NCBI GenBank assembly: GCA_025922735.1
Contig: JAICHI010000036.1
Coordinates: forward strand, 1 to 9,250
Origin: Nitrososphaeraceae archaeon
GTDB taxonomy: Archaea > Thermoproteota > Nitrososphaeria > Nitrososphaerales > Nitrososphaeraceae
Length of the DNA: 9,250 nucleotides
Direction: 5' to 3'
Each line of letters opens with the position of its first letter. Position 1 is the stretch's first letter. A model generated the notes under the pieces. The model had not been told where the DNA came from. It saw only the letters and a list, made by a program, of their open reading frames with translations, and did no database searches. A program made the position numbers and the translations under genes. Of this stretch, positions 6,455-9,250 are shown one piece after another.

Positions 6455-7165
6455 TCAGCTAAGCTCATCTATCGTCTTGGTCAAGTTTGCAATGATTTCT
6501 TTTATCAACTTGTCGCCTTTTGAAGCGGTAGCCTTCATTGGGTCTCCCCAAACGCCATTGCCGGTAATCTTGGGAAAAGACCCCGGCGCATTTGTGAGGC
6601 TGTTATAAGCTGCCCTTGACTTCGATAGATCTTTGGAATTTGGCATGGCTCGGTCCATATGCACAAGTTCAGGCGCAATTGCCAAAACGAGGGAGGTTTC
6701 AACCTCACCTGCATGGTCAAACTCTGACGTCATCATCTGCCAGTAATGTAGGATGTGAATATTGACATAGGAAGGTATCTTGCTCTGTATCTCCTGAGGG
6801 ATGTATTGGAGTGCTCCTGTATTACCATGATGGCCGTTTAGGATGATTATTTCCCTTATCCTGTTTTCTGCTAGTGAAATGCATGTGTCACATAACATTG
6901 TAGACAAGGTCGAGTTGCGAAGCGATACATTGAACATTGGTTTATGCTCAAACGAGACTCCATATGAAATTACAGGTAGGACAAACGCGCCAACTTTTTC
7001 TGATAGGAGTTTTGCAATGTATTCCGCGATAAGAGAATCAGTCGATACTGGCAAATGCGCACCGTGCTGCTCAAGGGAGCCCACAGGTATTATAGCTCGC
7101 TTGACCTTCTTGAGTGTGATTCTAAAATCATAGTCGGTCATGCCAAAGACCGGTGTTGACATCAT
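6455..7165 (-). CDS. Creatininase-family metal-dependent amidohydrolase, candidate FAPy deformylase (ArfB-like)
   Basis: The 236-residue protein shows the family's metal-site motifs: GSLEQHGAHLPVSTD at 29-43 (E32, H34, D43), NGHHGN at 110-115 (H112) and HAGEVETS at 151-158 (E154). Known members include creatininase, MftE and archaeal ArfB, which removes formate from the formylamino-pyrimidine made after GTP ring opening, in the riboflavin and F420 route. The length matches ArfB-type proteins and the host is archaeal, so ArfB is my preferred role, but the motifs prove only the family. The NGHHGN form differs slightly from the common NGHGGN. The ATG at 7165 is followed by a second ATG. The frame is open back to the purU stop, with no ATG, GTG or TTG upstream. 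The 51-base gap to purU suggests co-transcription. Confidence 0.88.
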   Translation of the reverse strand: MMSTPVFGMTDYDFRITLKKVKRAIIPVGSLEQHGAHLPVSTDSLIAEYIAKLLSEKVGAFVLPVISYGVSFEHKPMFNVSLRNSTLSTMLCDTCISLAENRIREIIILNGHHGNTGALQYIPQEIQSKIPSYVNIHILHYWQMMTSEFDHAGEVETSLVLAIAPELVHMDRAMPNSKDLSKSRAAYNSLTNAPGSFPKITGNGVWGDPMKATASKGDKLIKEIIANLTKTIDELS

Positions 7166-7216
7166 GCGATATGCAGGCTTGGGTCCATTAACTACCTTTT
7201 GTTTTATTGCGGATGA

Positions 7217-8104
7217 TCAATGTCTTGTATCTTCTTTGAGGTAGACCTTACCCCAGTACACCTCGAGTTTTCTTTCAAGGTATAGCCTGACTCCCTCAAG
7301 AAGAGTTGCCGCTTCAAGTTCCTGACCCTTTTTCTTGATTGTGTCAAGTGTATCAGAAGTTGATACCTTGAACGATTCTTGGTAGATTATTGGACCTTGG
7401 TCTAGGTCTTCAGTTACAAAGTGCGCAGTACACCCAATTATCTTGGCACCCCGTTCATACGCTTGAATATATGCATATGCCCCCGGGAATGCAGGGAGAA
7501 GTGACGGATGTATATTGATTATCCTGTTTGGATAACGCCAAACAAAATTTGGAGTCAGTATGCGCATATATCTTGCGAGGACTATCAGATCAATGTTGTA
7601 CCGCTCTATTAGTTGCAGGATTCTGTTCTCAGCCTCTGCCTGATCTCTATGAACTACTGCGTGAAACGGTATTCCGACGTCATGTACAATTGACTTGAGC
7701 GTGGAGTCGCTTGCGATGATAACAGAGATATTGGCTTTTATTTGGCCCTTTTTCTTAGCTTGCAGCAGCCTCACAAGACATTGAGGTTCCTTGCTTACAA
7801 AGATTGCAACATTTTGGAGTCGGTTAGGCTCTTGGTAATGAACTTTTATTTCCATTGACAGCTTTTTGGCAAGCTGTTTTAGCCCAAGGTCGAGCTGCTC
7901 CCTGCTTATCTCCTGTACAAATGATGCTTCAAACTGCATGCCAAAGAGGCCGCGGAGCACATTCTGATTTATCTTTTCAATGTTACCACCGCTTTTGAAA
8001 ATAAAGTTAGTAATATCGGCTACGACGCCTTTCCTATCTGGCCCCACGACAGTTACTTCAATGAGAGTCTTGCCCTTAGGTACAGGCATGGAATCTGATA
8101 GCAT
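7217..8104 (-). CDS. purU: Formyltetrahydrofolate deformylase
   Basis: The 295-residue cytosolic enzyme is expected to hydrolyse 10-formyl-tetrahydrofolate to tetrahydrofolate and formate. It has an N-terminal ACT domain (about 13-90, with the VVGPDRKGVVADIT turn at 19-32) and a C-terminal formyltransferase-fold domain (about 95-285). The catalytic triad of the PurN/PurU fold is visible: N197 and H199 in INIHPSLLP, and D235 in TEDLDQGPII. The ACT domain separates PurU from PurN, which lacks it, although a purine formyl-transfer role cannot be fully excluded. Two starts are possible: ATG 8104, or ATG 8089 (residue 6), which lies 29 bases from a second TATA-like element and would be leaderless. 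It leads the likely purU-creatininase unit, and a 14-base palindrome sits at its promoter. Confidence 0.9.
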   Translation of the reverse strand: MLSDSMPVPKGKTLIEVTVVGPDRKGVVADITNFIFKSGGNIEKINQNVLRGLFGMQFEASFVQEISREQLDLGLKQLAKKLSMEIKVHYQEPNRLQNVAIFVSKEPQCLVRLLQAKKKGQIKANISVIIASDSTLKSIVHDVGIPFHAVVHRDQAEAENRILQLIERYNIDLIVLARYMRILTPNFVWRYPNRIINIHPSLLPAFPGAYAYIQAYERGAKIIGCTAHFVTEDLDQGPIIYQESFKVSTSDTLDTIKKKGQELEAATLLEGVRLYLERKLEVYWGKVYLKEDTRH

Positions 8105-8113
8105 TTCTGAAAC

Positions 8114-8153
8114 ATAAATAAACGTTCAGATGAACGGTTAATGCTTAAATAAC
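8114..8153 (-). promoter_or_regulatory. purU promoter with 14-base palindrome
   Basis: On the minus strand TTATTTAA (8145-8152) is a TATA candidate predicting a start near 8122, and TTTATTTAT (8114-8122) is a second one suited to a leaderless start at ATG 8089. Between them is the perfect palindrome CGTTCAgaTGAACG (8123-8136), positioned where a bound protein would block polymerase. No regulator is known for this site. Confidence 0.45.
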
Positions 8154-8266
8154 AGGATTGTTAATTGAATCCGTTGGGTCACAGCGTTAACAATGATTAT
8201 AACTTTTGAGGACTATAGTAAATGCACTTACGTAATAATTCTCTAGCCTTCTGAGGCATATGACAT

Positions 8267-8458
8267 ATGAAAGCACAGTCAAAGCCACAAAAAACATCTT
8301 CTACAAAACAAAGAAAAAACTACGATTACAACAAGCCAATAGGTAAGTGTGTAATCTGCTACACTCTTTCAGGTTGGCATTGCTACGACTGCGACAACGA
8401 TTTTTGTCAGACGCATTTTGAGGACCATAAGGAAAAGCAACTATGCAGGACAAGTTGA
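8267..8458 (+). CDS. Small zinc-binding protein, AN1/B-box-like cysteine-histidine pattern
   Basis: This is a 63-residue protein with a basic, Lys/Gln-rich N-terminus (1-26) and a compact metal-binding C-terminal half. The likely ligands are C28, C31, C39, C42, C47, H50, H54 and C60, spaced C-x2-C-x7-C-x2-C-x4-C-x2-H-x3-H-x5-C. That pattern, with the DFCxxHF core, resembles AN1 or B-box fingers that bind two zinc ions, but the spacing matches neither exactly, so only a zinc-finger fold is claimed. The ATG at 8267 is supported by GAGG (8253-8256) 10 bases before it. It is divergent from purU across a 162-base gap. It may bind protein or nucleic acid; no partner is evident. Confidence 0.65.
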   Translation: MKAQSKPQKTSSTKQRKNYDYNKPIGKCVICYTLSGWHCYDCDNDFCQTHFEDHKEKQLCRTS

Positions 8459-8517
8459 TGCATCAGTTGCCCAAACTCTAGTTGTGTAACGATAAGATGA
8501 GGTTCGCAAAAGACTTC

Positions 8518-8537
8518 TGCTAATACAATTATTAGCA
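8518..8537. repeat. 8-base perfect inverted repeat with 4-base loop
   Basis: TGCTAATA (8518-8525) and TATTAGCA (8530-8537) are exact inverted copies separated by CAAT. It lies about 60 bases past the stop of the small zinc-protein gene. It could be an RNA hairpin at the end of that transcript or a protein-binding site. Confidence 0.45.
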
Positions 8538-8682
8538 TAATAAATCGGACAGCTATTTTGCCTTCGGGACGATCTGCGCTGTTTGCAAATAGCCGAATGC
8601 TGAAAGATGGCTATATGCTTACACACCCAAAAATGCTAAAAGAAAATCTAATAAACGGTGCAAACTAGAACAGGTTGGCTAG
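8536..8682 (+). pseudogene. Possible remnant of a third small CxxC protein
   Basis: Frame 1 from 8536 to the TAG at 8680-8682 has only one internal stop, a TAG at 8590. The text reads SDSYFAFGTICAVCK, stop, PNAERWLYAYTPKNAKRK and on to KRCKLEQVG. The CAVCK pair and the basic tail resemble a small zinc protein with a nonsense change. There is no ATG at its head. Part of the stretch (8552-8561 with 8585-8593) can also form a stem, so an RNA or spacer reading is just as possible. Confidence 0.2.
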
Positions 8683-8826
8683 AAAGATAAGACTACCGAG
8701 AGATATGAAAAAAGAGATGATAAACGCATAAAGGTGTCAACTAAATACACAGTTCTGAGGGCTACTGTTTTTTACCTGTAATCCTTGAGTAAGAGATAAG
8801 TAGGAAGAGATCCGGTCCTAACCGAA

Positions 8827-9063
8827 GTGGTTAAACATCAAACTTGCAACCATCTAGCTCAAGCCACTGAGAACATATCGGTCAAGACTAAGGAATGTGA
8901 AGGATGCAAAAACGAAGGGACTAGCTGGGTTGCCCTGCGTAAGTGCCTGTCATGTGGTCATGTTGGTTGCTGTGATTCATCGCCTGGAAGACATGCGACC
9001 CTACATTTTATTGATACAAACCACCCTGTAATGGGAGCCTTGCCTAACACGGCTTGGAGATGA
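8827..9063 (+). CDS. UBP-type zinc finger protein, apparently shortened by a TGA codon
   Basis: The 78-residue protein starts at GTG 8827, the only plausible start after the in-frame TAA at 8797. It is a stand-alone UBP (BUZ) zinc finger, a fold known in eukaryotes for holding the free Gly-Gly C-terminus of ubiquitin. Ligand candidates follow the family order: C7-x-H9, C24-x2-C27, C40-x2-C43, C48, H56, H60 and H66, with the signatures WVALRKCLSCGHVGC and SSPGRHATLHF. The family normally continues past HPVM with a W.WCYV.E-type last strand. Here AWR is followed by TGA (9061-9063), and the same frame then reads YYIHEAYG before TAA (9088-9090). The protein therefore lacks its last strand unless the TGA is read through or is a sequencing error. 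It shares frame and direction with the EgtD-like gene that follows. Confidence 0.85.
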   Translation: MVKHQTCNHLAQATENISVKTKECEGCKNEGTSWVALRKCLSCGHVGCCDSSPGRHATLHFIDTNHPVMGALPNTAWR

Positions 9064-9091
9064 TACTACATTCACGAAGCCTATGGATAAG

Positions 9092-9097
9092 AAGGAG
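9092..9097 (+). promoter_or_regulatory. Shine-Dalgarno sequence before the EgtD-like gene
   Basis: AAGGAG lies directly after the TAA at 9088-9090. It is 14 bases before the TTG at 9112, a little long, and only 2 bases before an ATT. It supports translation of the next gene from a polycistronic message shared with the UBP finger. Confidence 0.5.
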
Positions 9098-9111
9098 TTA
9101 TTGTAAGAAAA

Positions 9112-9250
9112 TTGACACTTCAACAAAACAGAGAGTTTGAAGAGTTTTCAAATGATGTTGCGATGTGCCTAGCAAGCAAAAACAAGTACCTCAGTCCTAA
9201 GTATTTGTACGACAAGGTAGGCTCACAACTATTTGAGCAGATATGCATTC
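9112..9250 (+). CDS. egtD: EgtD-like L-histidine N-alpha-methyltransferase, N-terminal part only
   Basis: Only the first 46 codons are in the window. FEEFSNDVAMCLASKNKYLS followed by PKYLYDKVGSQLFEQICI matches the family's N-terminal signature, typically a DV..GL...K.LPPK.FYD..GS.LFE.I pattern. EgtD makes hercynine (trimethylhistidine) from histidine using three SAM, the first step to ergothioneine; relatives of this methyltransferase family act on other amines, so the substrate is not certain. The SAM-binding domain lies beyond the edge. The start is unclear: TTG 9112 is preferred for its upstream AAGGAG, and ATG 9163 would cut into the conserved part. The frame is continuous back to the TAA at 9088, and the gene probably shares a transcript with the UBP finger. 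Confidence 0.7.
   Translation, partial: MTLQQNREFEEFSNDVAMCLASKNKYLSPKYLYDKVGSQLFEQICI

Larger units (their letters stand above)
8459..8826. other. 368-base gap with two inverted repeats and a broken reading frame
   Basis: The gap separates the small zinc protein from the UBP finger. It holds the inverted repeat at 8518-8537, a longer-range one at 8552-8593, a stop-interrupted frame at 8536-8682, and a six-T run (8768-8773) that may stop upstream transcription. No clear TATA box or Shine-Dalgarno site for the 8827 gene was found. Confidence 0.45.

Noticed and set aside
6843..7133. 96-codon plus-strand frame opposite the creatininase-family gene
   Set aside because: The opposite strand has clear metal-site motifs, and this frame has no promoter or recognisable domain.
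8441..8626. 61-codon minus-strand frame
   Set aside because: It overlaps the end of the small zinc-protein gene and two inverted repeats, and its translation shows no domain-like pattern.
1..9250. CRISPR array, transposon or tRNA
   Set aside because: No regularly spaced repeats, transposase-like frames, long terminal inverted repeats or tRNA T-arm consensus were found on reading both strands.

Overview
This looks like a stretch of ammonia-oxidising archaeal (Thaumarchaeota/Nitrososphaeria) chromosome, most like the Nitrososphaera lineage. The reasons are an AglB-type archaeal oligosaccharyltransferase, a group II chaperonin (thermosome), TATA-type promoters at leaderless spacing, poly-T terminators, and loosely packed genes with gaps of 350-700 bases. 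The genus is an inference from gene content and style. No CRISPR array, insertion sequence, tRNA or rRNA was seen.

Layout. Positions 1-204 hold the end of an unrecognised gene. aglB (301-2526, +) follows with a TATA box placed for leaderless transcription. The 2527-2987 gap has a stop-interrupted frame that may be a dying gene. Then come three units on the minus strand: a tandem-CBS protein (2988-3515), a thermosome subunit (4100-5755), and a likely two-gene unit of purU (7217-8104) followed by a creatininase-family amidohydrolase (6455-7165). On the plus strand from 8267 lie a small zinc-binding protein, a possible broken CxxC reading frame, a UBP-type zinc finger that appears cut short by a TGA codon, and the start of an EgtD-like methyltransferase running off the window.

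How the genes relate. AglB transfers lipid-linked glycans to surface proteins and the thermosome folds cytosolic proteins. PurU and the creatininase-family protein may both release formate from formylated substrates (10-formyl-THF and, if the second is ArfB-like, a pyrimidine intermediate of the flavin/F420 route). The right end groups small zinc-finger proteins of kinds best known from eukaryotic ubiquitin biology next to an ergothioneine-type methyltransferase.

The least explained signals are these: inverted repeats at the promoters of all three minus-strand units, each with a different sequence (around the TATA box of the CBS gene, two AAGAT/ATCTT palindromes at the thermosome, CGTTCAgaTGAACG at purU); the UBP finger whose missing last strand is readable just past its TGA; the decayed frame after aglB; and a possible small plus-strand transcript with hairpins in the gap after the thermosome gene.
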